Below, piece by piece: positions 22,230 through 34,129 of a stretch of 64,000 nt of DNA. Position 1 is the first letter of the stretch. The number at the start of each line of letters is the position of its first letter. The notes under the pieces are model-generated. The model was not told the DNA's origin. It was given only the letters and a program-made list of their open reading frames with translations, and searched no databases. The DNA comes from Arcuatula senhousia. Lineage: Eukaryota > Mollusca > Bivalvia > Mytilida > Mytilidae. The stretch lies in assembly GCA_963971305.1 (NCBI GenBank), contig OZ020303.1, positions 19,403,184 through 19,467,183 on the forward strand, read 5' to 3'. A program made the position numbers and the translations under genes.

Positions 22230-23625
22230 GATAGTAAAACTAATTAAAAGTCTCACAAATCCAAGACCAAGGTCCCATAAAATAAAAGGTCCCACAAAAC
22301 CAACCAAAAATCTCAAAACTTCTAAGAAAGTAGTTTTTATCTTTTTTCTAATTTTCAATTTTGACTTCTATAGATAGTAAAAGTCAAACAAACTTAGACC
22401 AAGGTCCCATAAAAAAAAAGTCCCACAAAACAAAAATAAAATCTAAAAACTTCTAAGAATATTTTTCTAATTTTCATTTCAACTTCTATAGGCAGTAAAA
22501 GTCTCACAAACTAAGAATGATGTCCCATAAAATAAAAGGTCCCACAAAACAAGAATAAGATCTCAAAACTTCTAAGCATATAGATTTTATCTTTTTTTCT
22601 AATTTTCATTTTTTTATTCTATAGACAGCAAAAGTCTCACAAACTATGACTCATTAAGGTCCCATAAAATCAAATAACTCACAAAAGAAAAAGAAAATCT
22701 CAAAACTTCTAAGCATATATTTTTTTTTAATCTTTTTTTCTTTTTTTCATTTTTGACTTCTATAGGCAGTAAAAGTCTCACAAAGTAAGACCTGTGGTCC
22801 CATAAAAAAACTGAAAGTCCCACAAAACAAAAATAAAATCTCAAAACTTCTAAGCATCTTCTTTTCTAGTTTTCATTTTTAACTTCTATAGGCAGTAAAA
22901 GTCTCACAAACTAAGACCAAGATCCCATAAAATAAAAAGTCCCACAAAACAAAAATAAAATCTCAAAACTTCTAAGCATCTTCTTTTCTAGTTTTCATTT
23001 TTAACTTCTATAAGCAGTAAAAGTCTCACAAACTAAGACCAAGGTCCCATAAAATAAAAAGTCCCACAAAACAAAACAAAATCTCAAAACTTCTAAGCAT
23101 CTTTTTTTCTAATTTTCATTTCTAACTTCTATAGGCAGTAAAAGTCTCACAAACTAAGACCAAGGTCCCATAAAATTGAAAGTCCCACAAAACAAAAATA
23201 AAATTTTAAAATATCTAAGAAATTGCCATATACAATGTAGTTATCTTTTTTTCTAATTTTCATTTTTGACTCCTATAGGCAGTAAAAGTCTCACAAAGTA
23301 AGACCTGTGGTCCCATAAAATAAAAAGTCCCACAAAACAAAAATAAAATCTCAATACTTCTAAGCATCTTTTTTCTAATTCTATAGGCAGTAAAAGTCTC
23401 ACAAACTAAGACCAAGGTCCCATAAAACTGAAAGTCACACAATTTTAACAAAAATAAAATGTTAAAATATCTAAGAAATTGCCATATACATAGTTATCTT
23501 GTTTTCTAATTTTCATTTTTAACTTCAATAGACATGATAGATAGTAAAAGTCTCACAAACTAAGACCAAGGTCCCATAAAATCAAAGGTCCCACAAAACA
23601 AGAATATGATCCCAAAACTTCTAAG
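22230..23625 (-). repeat. ~115-145-bp satellite, ~11 units, with AGTCTCAC / GGTCCCATAAAA / AGTCCCACAAAA triplets
   Basis: Each unit contains AAAGTCTCACAAACTAAGAC, CCAAGGTCCCATAAAA, AAAGTCCCACAAAAC, an ATCTCAAAACTTCTAAGC block, then TTTTCTAATTTTCATTTTT and AACTTCTATAGGCAGT. Starts are near 22233, 22376, 22493, 22627, 22766, 22893, 23015, 23135, 23280, 23388 and 23545. Three spaced copies of the GTGGGACTT-like word occur per unit on the minus strand. Confidence 0.9.
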
Positions 23626-24036
23626 CATAATATAGCTGCTACCTAGTCATAATTATCAAACACCAAAATTGCATTAGAATTTACCTTTTTTAAAACTACA
23701 AGTAACCCTTGCTTTTTACTGTTTAACATACCATCATTTTATTCTTAAGCATATAACAAAATGTCTTTGGTTATATTCATGCATATTTTTTGAGAAAAAA
23801 ATCCCACTAACTGAAGGAAACCATTAGAATGTAAGCATTACAGCAGTAAAAACCCCTAAACATATAAGCAAACACATCAATATTACTAAAAGCAAATTCT
23901 TCTTCCATGTTTTTTTTTATTTACTTGTAAACATTTGGACAAAAGTCCCATTAAGATTAAAAATACTTTTTATCAACTTTAAAACCACATGCAATATTTA
24001 CATTGCAATATCTTCTCCATTAAAATTTTAACTTAC

Positions 24037-24123
24037 CTCACTTGCATGTTGATCTGCAACATCCATTAGAAATAATTCATCTGGACATAAAATGGCAGAG
24101 ATTTCAAAGTGATCCAAGTTCAG
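24037..24123 (-). CDS. Exon, 29 codons (LNLDHFEIS...QHASE)
   Basis: The acceptor TTTCCTTTGTTGAAAG precedes CTGAAC at 24123. The donor GAG/GTAAGTTAAAA follows 24037. The exon is 87 bp, phase 0 at both ends, and encodes LNLDHFEISAILCPDELFLM then DVADQHASE. An in-frame TGA immediately upstream of the acceptor means the frame depends on splicing. It joins in phase to RGFSVPV (21417). Upstream of it the chain is uncertain because the exon at 27698 leaves two bases. Confidence 0.7.
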
Positions 24124-24305
24124 CTTTCAACAAAGGAAAAAATCCGAGTGGTCCGAATGGATTTCAAATAAAAATTTTATGGTCTTGTCCATGGTTTGTG
24201 GTAACTGTCCATACAGTCCATCAATAAATGTCTATCAATGCTATTCTTATGTTTGAGAGACTTCACTTGTAATAATGATCACATGATAAGGAAATATGCA
24301 AATAA

Positions 24306-24459
24306 GGTATTATTTCTTCATTTTTTTGTGGGACTTTTTATGAAGTCCCACAATGTAAAAAAAGTCCCATAATGTATGAAATGTACAGACGGACGGACAG
24401 ACACCGAAAAAAATGAGGGTATAACATAATACCCTGCCACTTCGTGTGGCGGGGTATAA
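24306..24459 (-). mobile_element. Family B hairpin end, copy 3
   Basis: GTGGGACTTTTTATGAAGTC with a nearby AGTCCCACAATG, then GACGGACGGACAGAC, GAGGGTATAACATAATACCC and the hairpin GCCACTTCGTGTGGCGGGGT (ends 24457). This is the reverse complement of the left end at 17331, but here it is preceded by the satellite word instead of the 161-bp unit. No opposite end is found nearby. Confidence 0.75.
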
Positions 24460-24477
24460 AAAGGAAATAGTGAAGTA

Positions 24478-25160
24478 ATGTGTCCATGGGACACCAATGT
24501 GCCCCAAACAGGAAATAGAAGTCTAACAGGTCTGAACTTCAATTAGGGCATACAGTTTGTCATACTGAACTATCCTACAAAATTTCCAATCATTCTCATG
24601 TACACTTTCTGAGAAAAGCTCTTGACAGAAATTTTTCAAATAAATTTTCATTTCTGCCCAGTCACAAACAGGAAGTAGAAGTCGAACAGGTCTGAAAATT
24701 AGAGAATATACAATTTGTCATTCTGAATCATCCCGCCAAATTTCAAATCATTCTAATTTATGGTTTTTTGAGAAATGCTTGACCAAAATTTGAACTGACG
24801 GACAGACGGAGTTCAACAAAATGCCCCCTGACATGTTGTCGCGGGGACATAAAAAATGAAATCATTTAAAGTTAAAAAAAAATTGGGGGCTTAGAAAATC
24901 ATGTTTACTTCAAAGAGCAAAGCAAAATGTAAAATGTGTCCTTGGATAAGGATGCCCCTTCACTCAAAACAGAAAATAGAAGTTCATTAGTTCTGAAAAT
25001 TGTAAGGACACACAATTAGTCATTCAAACTGCATGGCCCAATTTAAAGCATTCTCATGTACTGTGAGTTTCTGAGAAATTAAACAGAATTTATCTGTATG
25101 GACTGATACAACTTAATGCCCTGGAAAAGTTGTTGCAGGGGCATGAAAAGGTTATGGAAG
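24478..25160 (+). repeat. Three ~180-bp tandem units (CAGGAAATAGAAGTC family)
   Basis: Units contain ACAGGAAATAGAAGTC, AACAGGTCTGAA and AATTTCAAATCATTCT blocks. They end with GACGGACAGACGG and TGTTGTCGCGGGGACATAA (about 24837-24852), or the diverged GTTGCAGGGGCATGAAAA (about 25132). This is probably the inside and right end of another hairpin-type element family. No hairpin was recognised. Confidence 0.75.
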
Positions 25161-27697
25161 CCTTTATCTTGTGTGCATTATAATGGGTATGGTAAGTTAA
25201 TGTACCACTATCTCATCAATATGAAAAGACCAGAAGTAATTTTTTCATAACTGCAGTGTTAACAAATGTTTTTTTTTACTAAATTTAGACAACAGAGCTT
25301 TATAATGTGATTATTTGCACAACTGTAATCTTTACAAATATCTCACTTCATGTCTGATATACAGAGATACAGGATTGTTATATGCACAAAGACATGAATA
25401 CAATTGGAACTTTTTCTGATTTAAAGTGAAAAACCCTGCATTATGTGTTGGCAGACATATAATCAAGAAATCAGTTTTATTTGATTCTAAATGAATGTAT
25501 GCTTTCATCTTGACATTACAATATATGATGTCTATAAATGTGAATCCCAAAGAATCAACAAAATTGAAAGGCGTAATGTAATTGCTACAGTTTAGGTTCA
25601 GTTGTTAGGATGTGTTTATAACCATTCTGACAATCTTCATAATTGTAAATACAGCCATGATAGATTTTTGTCATCACATTTCTTCAAAGTTTGTCCCCAA
25701 AGACTGGTATTAGATCTACAATACATTTACGGCAATTAATCCATATACTTAGCGTCAGGGAACAACTTGGCAATTTTTGTCAGCACGGTGAAACATCAGT
25801 CAGGTTTCCCCAGTAATTTGATTTTGTTACTTAGCTAAAACCAATTACATTTATGTGTTTGTGCTTGGTTCAGGTGCTTCCATTCATTATTGGTAATTCC
25901 CAAAAGGTTAACTCATTACAAAATGTGAGATTTTCTGCAAATTTAGGAAGAATTACTCGCCTTTTATTTACAACTAAAAGGATCTAGCATTCCAATACTG
26001 ACAACTCTAATCTTAAATTAAATCGAAACTCAACAGAATTCTGCTGCTTACATAAATCTATGATTTGATAGAAAAAAGAGTGAATAACTTTATACGGCTT
26101 CATAAAGACAGGTTTGGGAATTCCAACAATCAAACAAAATGTCATGCTTTGTGAAAAATTGTCTATCTCTAACAATAAAATCTAAGTTACGGATATACAA
26201 AAGTCAAGTTTTTGTATTTTCATTTATTAAAGATATCATCCTTGGAGAATATATCAGAGCAATTTAAGCCAAAGGCAAAGACCTTGTTCTGCCTACAAAG
26301 AATGGAATCTATAGTACATTCAACAAGTTCTTGCTTTTCTACGACCTTTTAGAGCAGGATGTCACACAACATTTTGTAATTGATTGTAGATCTGTACAAA
26401 TAAAACTAATTTGATTCCTGTGTCAACATCAGAATGGTATATATGGTGGTCGATAGTGATGTACTACTGTATAATGTTTGTATTAGGATCATTTCCTACA
26501 GAATTTTGATACTATCATGCTACAGAATTCACTTAATGTTCAGGTTAAACAATCAATGTTTGTAAGTTACAGAAAAAAATACAACATTAAGAATATATTT
26601 AAATTTTTAGCTCTATACAGATTCATTATGAATGCATATTGGTTTGGAATTTAGTTTGAAGGAATTTTCGATGTAGATTGTTATTAAGCGTTGGTATATA
26701 AATAGGCATTAAGAATGTGACAATGTTTGTTTGTTTGTTTTTTGTTTTTGGCAAAAACAAAGTAAAATATCCTAATGCAATAAAACCACATTGTATAATA
26801 ATTACACATATTAAGTCATACCAAGCAGCATTTAAGTTGACAGAAAACATTAACCCATACTTTTTTATACCTTACAGGAATGCAGCAATAAATAAATAAA
26901 TAATAAGCTTGATGCACTTTAAACCAAATTAGAACTTGGACTATCAGTGTCATTTTTACAGTTTCTAAAATAAACCCTATAAAATGTTAACATAGCCTTA
27001 AATGGTCACCAGGGATCTACAAAACCTAAAACTAATGATAGCTGCATCACACTGCACGAGGTGACATTTACAGATTATTCCCTAGCACTATGGCACCATC
27101 TTCCCATTGTCTTTCTATGGTGACAAATTCAATAGAGTTGTAGATATATTAGGTTTCCAGTGTGTATTACATTACTAAGTGTCAATACTGGCTGTAACAC
27201 TGACCAAAGCATGACCATTCATCATGGTTGACAGATAACATTAACACTGTCTGTAGATCTGTCTGTCCAGTAATTAATGGAAAGATAATTCCACTTAGGC
27301 CTGGTTTTACAAGTACTTATCTTCTCAATTTTATAAAAAGGTTAATGGGCGAAGTACTTCTTCATTTTATACTTACCAAGTTTTAGTAAGTGTTTAATTA
27401 GCACATTGACTTTAAAGTTTTGCAAGTACTACTCAAAGCGTAGGATCCTATCCAGGGTTTGATGTTCAGAGTCAAAAATGCCAAATCAAATACACAGCTT
27501 GGCCAAAAATGGTAATTTATATGAAAAATAAGAAATTTCTTAATTATGCCCCCTCTGAATTTGTCATTTTAGACAATGGCTGTACCAAGCTAGGGGCCAG
27601 TGAGGTTTTGATTTTTTTTAAAGTATAAAACTATCTTCTTTTCTCATCACTCGTTGGACATTTCAGATAAATCATCCTTGCAATCATAAGTACTTAC
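25161..27697. other. Intron-like sequence, one unproven minus-strand frame
   Basis: No repeat family is recognised. The minus frame 25984-26175 (KPVFMKPYKVIHSFF, VEFRFNLRLELS) looks protein-like. An acceptor-like TTTTTCACAAAG before CATGAC would enter in phase 2, as needed after 27764. However, its best donor (GTAAGC at about 26052) leaves phase 1, not the phase 0 needed by 24123, so it is not called as an exon. Confidence 0.4.
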
Positions 27698-27764
27698 TGA
27701 GAGTCTGTCCGTCTGTAAGACTCATCACTCCCATCTGTATTCTTCTCCATCTGATTACCATGAG
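27698..27764 (-). CDS. Exon, HGNQMEKNTDGSDESYRRTDS
   Basis: This 67-bp exon has a textbook acceptor (a long pyrimidine run ending CTTTTAG before CTCATGG) and donor TCTCA/GTAAGT. In the frame demanded by the upstream exon at 31413 (one carried base) it encodes HGNQMEKNTDGSDESY, then RRTDS, and leaves two bases. The peptide is hydrophilic and probably a linker. The product is not recognised. Confidence 0.7.
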
Positions 27765-28489
27765 CTAAAAGAAAAAAAAAAGAAATTCAAGAAACTAATT
27801 TAAATATGAAGATCTGACTTAAAGATATTAGTATTCAACCATCCAAAGGAAGTCTTGAGTTACATACTCATGGGTCGAAAATGACCTGGAACCTAGAGGC
27901 TCTTTAAGTGGAATTGTGACCTCCATTTGGTTAAAAATACCTACCTTGAAAACCTGTGACCTCAGTGAAAACATGCCACATGACCTATAATATTATAAAC
28001 CTGTGGGGGATACACTGGGGGAGTGTCAGACACCACATACTTTACAAAACTTAAGAGATACATGTGCAACAAAGATCCTCTTGAACATTTCACCCTAAAT
28101 TCTGGGGGATATTTTTGGAAAGATTCAGTATCTTATTTCAAATGTAATAAAATATATAAAGCTGATTGGTTTGGTAAAAACTTTGTGTTTTGCAATGGTT
28201 ATAAATTGTAAACATGAGTTCCAACTAGCTGAATTACAGTACTTCTATTGAAAATTTTCAAAGTCAAATACAGATGTCAATAGTCAATGAGGGCATTGGA
28301 TAAAAGGCACCAAAGAGATCTAGAGTATAGACACCTGCTTGATGTGTGATGAAATCAGGGCTACATAATGCTCAGATGCTATAGCTGCTGGTAGTTTTTC
28401 ACTAATAAGGAGATCATTAATATTTGACAAACAAAACCCTCACTTTGCTGTAAGTGTTACAGAGTATGACAAAAGATGAACAATTAATT

Positions 28490-28785
28490 TCACACATAAT
28501 TGTTATGGGTTATAACTTATTTACTAATGCTGAAACATGCCCATTTAACAAACAAGGGACACCACCCTCTCTTAAGCTATAAGTGTTATGAAGTACAATT
28601 CATTTCACACATCATTGTAATGGGTTATACGAAGAGATAATTTAAAACATGCACGTTTCAAGAACAAGGGAGAAAACTCTCCCTTTGCTCTAAGTATTAC
28701 AGTTGTCTCTTCATTTAAGTATTACAGTTAAGTCCCAAAAAGAAGTACAAGTCATTTCGCACATCATTGTAATGGGTTATAACAT
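28490..28785. repeat. Three tandem copies of a TTTCACACATCATTGTAATGG repeat
   Basis: CACACATAATTGTTATGGGT, CACACATCATTGTAATGGGT and CGCACATCATTGTAATGGGT occur at about 28491, 28605 and 28757, each followed by TTATA. They are spaced 114 and 152 bp apart and separated by AACAAGGGA.AC blocks and CTTTGCT.TAAGTGTTACA blocks. A diverged partial unit lies at 28430-28490. Confidence 0.75.
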
Positions 28786-29060
28786 TGATATAATTAGATT
28801 GGCTAATAGGGTTTTTATATGCATCTGATTAACCCACAACAATATCAATTCCACAAAAAACGTAAACTTTTAATAGCAATGTCAATCTGGAAGGGCTTAG
28901 CCTGTATTCATATGTCATGCTTAATAAGAGATCATTGAAGATGGTTCATTACATCATTATTCAGATGTTTTTAGATATGCAAACAAAAAATGTTTATCTT
29001 TATGATGGGTTAATTATCTTGCTGCATTTGTAACAAGAATAGGCCAGCTTTATAAAGTAC

Positions 29061-29089
29061 TGTCTGGCTGTCTGTCTGTCTGTCTGTTT
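29061..29089 (+). repeat. (CTGT)n microsatellite
   Basis: TGTCTGGCTGTCTGTCTGTC-type run. Confidence 0.9.
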
Positions 29090-30404
29090 GTACAATGGTC
29101 AAATTCTATATGCTAATGAAGACATTTACTTTCCTGTTCCTGTACCTAAGACCTAATGTTAACCTACTTCAAAATATAATTGCTTTTGAAGACTTATTAA
29201 ACCAATGTAATCTTCTAAGTTCTATCACAAAACCCAGAACTAACCAGCGTTACAGGAGCAACAATGACATTATTTTTTATTGAAATGACACAATAATGTC
29301 ATTAGCAGTAATCTGAAAATTCATCATTTAGTTGTAAATCCCCAATAATCATATCAGGTTGGCAAAACAGAAAACATGGGAATAACTACTAAATAATTCT
29401 CCTCTGACACATGTATTACAGATTCTAGGAAAGAAGACATCATTGCATTTTCAACAAAATTATCACAAAACAATCTGACAGTCATTTAACATCATTATTT
29501 TTTTTGAATCTTTTCTACAGTTAAGCTTTCAGATTAAGGAACAGAAAATTATCTTGTCCACATTATAACAGAAATGTATGGCTTTATGAATGGGCAGCTT
29601 AACAGATTGATGGATGGCTTGTAATACAATAGGATGGGATTCGCTTCTGTACTAGGCAAACCTTCACGATTTTCTTCCCAAATTTAATGAGTAGAGTAAA
29701 CCTATCGAAACCCTTTTATTGATGCCAGTTCATTATTCAGCCATTTAGAGGTGTATTAAAGTCATAAAGTTACAGAATAGTGAGTCAGCCTATCGATTCT
29801 TAAGACACTTGATTGTAAGGCGATGGTTTTCCATTTTTTCTTCTGACAATTTTACACGAATTATATGGTTTTAAATCTAATTATGAACTGAGTGATGTAA
29901 GAAGCTAAGAATTTAGATGACAAAAGAACTAAATTATAGATTTTTTTCAGCTGGAGGATTAAGATTTTGGATAAACAGCCCTTGGGGTACAAATTAGCAA
30001 CATTCATTGACACTTTTTTAATTCATCTTCTAATTTTTTAGAATTAACTACTATCAGGTTATTTTTGCAAGGGTTTAATTTTTGCTTATTTTTGTGGGTT
30101 AATAATCACAAATAAATCCAGCAAAAACATCCATAACATGGATTATGCTTGTATGTAAACATTCACATTTAACTGTGAAAATAGCATTTTTTTAAAGGCT
30201 TTATGATACTCAGATTAAGATGCACCATGAAAATAAGCCACTATACAGTATTGCACACAATTTTCCTTCCATCTATGCCACAAATGTTTGAAAGTTGTAT
30301 TTCAATAACTTATCTGAGTGCTCTAACTAAAATATTTTAAAACATTTCAGATAAAACTATATATTATACTATGAAACACAGAAGAAAATCTGTGAAAGTC
30401 AAAA

Positions 30405-30596
30405 ATGGCCGGATTTCGCAAAACAGGAAGTTAGTTAGTTAGGAACCCCACATTATGGGACCCCACCCTGATGCTGTATACCAAATATCAAGTGGCTGTG
30501 ATTAGTAGATGCTGAACAACTGTTCCCTGCCTGCCCACCCACCCGACATTCACCATTTTATAACCCAGATATTTCACTCTGTGAAATCCGGCCAAA
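30405..30596 (+). mobile_element. Family F short element, copy 1 (GGCCGGATTTC inverted ends)
   Basis: The ends are AATGGCCGGATTTCG and TGAAATCCGGCCAAAAT, an 11-bp perfect inverted repeat. Inside are AAACAGGAAGT, GGGACCCCA and TGCTGTATACCAAATATCA blocks. Two diverged copies in the same orientation lie at 43955 and 63085. Non-coding, MITE-like. Confidence 0.8.
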
Positions 30597-31412
30597 ATAA
30601 AAAAGTCTAAATGAGACTGCCAACTCTTATAAATAGTCGAAACAGTATTCTTTTTTGGCCTTATTGCACCAATGTTAATTTCAAATTCTAAGTTATAAAT
30701 TTACATTTGCATATAAAACCAATTTAAAAGCTTTCATTCTACGACCTATTGATTCCATACCAAACAAACACAATTAAAATGCAGAAACTAAACGCCTGGT
30801 TCATGACAGGGTATAATAAGAGATGCCTACACCAGAAAATATTACATCACACTGCCTGAAGGGGATGCTACATATAAAGGCTGTGACCACCCATGGAAAA
30901 GTTTATCTACCATCATTGTGGTCTAGTCGCCCTGTCACATCAAATATAATCACAGAATGTTATAATGCCTGTTATCTGTCGGTGAAGTTTTAATATCTGT
31001 CTTATTAGTGCATGCTGTGTATCATTATCATTATGAAAAAAATTGCAATGTTTAGAATTTTTTCAGAAAGGCTTTTAATCAAATTAAACAGTAAATGCTG
31101 GTTTTCTAGTAATTTCGGCTATAAAATTGTCCTGCTTGTATGATTTTATAACCTCCTGCATTAATCCAGTGATAGAGTGGAAATGCACCATGAGGTTGCA
31201 CCATTCTGCATCAAAGACCAAGTTAAAATCTCCCATAAAAGGAAGGACTAAGAGCTTTTTTATAGGACTTTAAAACTGTGTAGGCCATAAAGATGACAGG
31301 CTGATATAATCCAGTTAGAACAAAATAATTAATGGTATTTTCTTGTCAAATAAGGGACACAAACTTTATCTGTTTGATAAGAGTTATCTCTCTTTGGTTA
31401 CTAATAAGTTAC

Positions 31413-31535
31413 CCTGTACATTTTCATTTGAAACTGAGGCCAATTCTTCGTCTTTGTGCTGTAAATAATAGTCTGGGTCAAAAGAAGAAACATGACTTGA
31501 ATCTCTTTCATGTTTTACAAGAAAGTGAATCTGAC
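31413..31535 (-). CDS. Exon, 40 codons (QIHFLVKHERD...NENVQ)
   Basis: This 123-bp exon has acceptor AAAGTTTATAG (exon starts 31535) and donor CAGG/GTAACTTA (ends 31413). It enters with two bases completing a codon and exits with one base. It encodes QIHFLVKHERDSSHVSSFDP, then DYYLQHKDEELASVSNENVQ. Both flanking junctions agree in phase with 43355-43384 upstream and 27698-27764 downstream. The mixed hydrophobic start and acidic end look like a real protein, but I recognise no family. The enclosing 68-residue open frame reads into intron on both sides. Confidence 0.7.
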
Positions 31536-34129
31536 CTATAAACTTTAATACCCAGACAAAAATGCAGACTATGTCAGAATGAGATTCCATGTATATTAAG
31601 ATTAAAATGTTTTCTAAAATTTATGAGGTGTAGAATTTAACTGGCTTTAATACAAAAAGACAAATTTTGCATAAAACTGAAATAGAAACTCATTTGTTAA
31701 CTTAATGATTATATGACATTTTCAATTAACTATAAATCTTAAAAAGTGCAAAATCATTGATTCTGAATCAAATTTTCACCTTCAATACATATCTTTTTAT
31801 GCCACCTGCGTTATCGACTGGCTATTTCCATACATGACAACATGAAAAGAATATTAAAATTGAAACATTGGACAAAAATGAAAACCAGAAACACTAAACC
31901 GGACCAATGCATTAAAATTATAGGAACCCTTTGAAATTGACACAAGTCAGTTCACTACTGTACCATTCACCATTACACAATATGATTGCATTAATATTGG
32001 AATTACAGATTTCAAAAGGTTTTGATTCTTAGACAACATTCTTTCTAAAAAAGTGTGAAATATCATAGGGTTGAAATCGTTTCACTGTTTCATTTTACAT
32101 CTAATTAGACCATAGAACCACCCAGATATTTATCTCATCAAGATTTTTTTTATCGAAAGAATGACTGAAAAATCAACGAAAAGTCAGGAAATTTTTGTGA
32201 GGTTGAGAAGTTTTATGATAACAAGGTGTTTATTTTGTATTCATTAAGAAAAAAATTATGTTTTGTGGTTTAAGAGATAGGTCATGATCTTTAGGCCATT
32301 GAAATATGGCATAGTGCAAAATACAATCTGGACAGAATGACCATTATACAGTCATGGTTTCCATTTACCATCAATTCAAAGTGCTTAAATCCCAAACAGT
32401 TTAAGATATCATGTTTTAGAGCCTACCTAATAATATTAAGTATTTTAACATGAAATTGATAATATCAAACTCTTATTACTTGCTGATCAAAACAAAAATT
32501 GTATGTTATCGAATTTTTTGGCAGTCAATAAATTTATCACTTATTATGATTTATGAGAAGAAACAGTTGTGATTTCTTCTCATTAACACCCACCTGAAAT
32601 CTTAAAGTCCATGTGATCCTAATACTACTTTCCTCCAAAACAATTCGCTGTAATTTTTTTTTTTCCCTTTTAGTGCACTTTCTAATTATGTTAATGAACT
32701 TCAAGATGAATGCAAAAACAATAGAATCATATTCTTTATAAATAATTTTACACTCAATTTTATAACAAGACTGCTACATGTAGCCAATGTCTCCCATCAC
32801 CACATTAAAGTTGAAAATATACTAAAAATTGACAAATCAAAATGGCAATATGATAAAAAGTTTAACATGAATCAAAATCTTTTGAGGTTTTCTGAGGAGT
32901 TGCATCCACAAAGTGTTCCTATGACCTAAAAAGAACAAAGTCGATAAAGTCCCATAACTCTGATAATATCTTTTTATCAAAATGGCTGATCAACTACCGG
33001 TACATGTCATGACATAAACAATCCTAAAAAATTTCATAAAAATCTGTTGAGCGGTCTCAGTGAAGTTGCGCTCACAAAAGTGTGACAAATGGATAGACAA
33101 AGATCAATATGAAGTCCCTACATTGCATAGCAGCAGAGGACAATAAAAGAACATCACCTTTGAATGATCATTTGCTAGAACATTTTATGGTCCAATTTTT
33201 TTTTTGAATGTTGTGATTCCTTTACTCATAAAATGACCAATTGAACCAAGCTGTCTTGACAGTCAACTTTCAAAAATTAATCACAGCTTTTAAGGTAGAA
33301 CTTTGAAACCATTTTTTAACCATTTGGTACAAACAAATTCTTAATTATATATCTTGGCAAATTTCACAAAAATTTCAGGAACCCCAAAGTCCAAATGTTG
33401 AACAGAAGAAGATAGAATTTGATCTGTTTTATTACTACAGATGACTGATAGGTTCTCACCTCAACATGTGCTCACTCATATATAAAGGTAGCTTTACAGT
33501 TTAAGCAATATCTTATATTACCTTAGAAAAAAAACATCTTAAATTACTGTCGATAAACAATCTCCTAATGAAAAAGCAATTAGGGATTAATGGCAAAAAT
33601 CTGAACAATTTATTTCAGTGAATGAAATGAGTTCATTTTTTTTTTTAAACCATATACATATTCTCAATATGTAATTTTTTGGGGACTCTTTGACAAACTT
33701 GGTCTTGAATCCATACTGATCTTCTGCTGTTTAAAATTTTCCATCCATACAGTTATAAGGTAATTTTTAATAAATACAATTATAAAGTTGACTTATTGTA
33801 AATTGTGTAACATAATTTTATATCTAACTTTAGATTCTCTGACATGTATTTCTAAACTGTTACACTTCTAATGGCTTTCCCAATTTGAATATTTCAAGAT
33901 TTGAAGCTTTATTTTCTTTCAATCTAGAACAATTCAATTGGAATGGTTAATGTTGACAAAATCTGTCACAGAAAAGAATGAGTCAATCTTTGAGAAGGCT
34001 GTGTCACATGTCTAAAAACATTTTATTTGGTCATGGTAAAGACTGACATCTAATAAACCTAAAAGAGTTATGAAAATCAAATTTTATTCTTAGTCTTTCA
34101 AATGGCATTGGTTCTTTCAATTTGATAAA
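31536..34129. other. Intron-like sequence with a decayed repeat
   Basis: AT-rich. About 32870-33120 carries blocks (TTTTCTGAGGAGTTGCATCC; GAAGTTGCGCTCACAAAAG) recalling the CTCCTCTGAAAC block of other families, so it is probably a decayed element. A plus-strand open stretch begins at 32674 after a strong acceptor-like tract; see the observations. Confidence 0.45.

Noticed and set aside
21655..23625. CRISPR-like look of regularly spaced AGTCCCAC / AGTCTCAC words
   Set aside because: Spacers are themselves repeated and the setting is eukaryotic; this is satellite DNA.
25730..25860. Minus-strand stretch reading VLTKIAKLFPDAKYMD after a good acceptor
   Set aside because: All frames from the acceptor meet stops before this peptide; there is no usable donor in phase.
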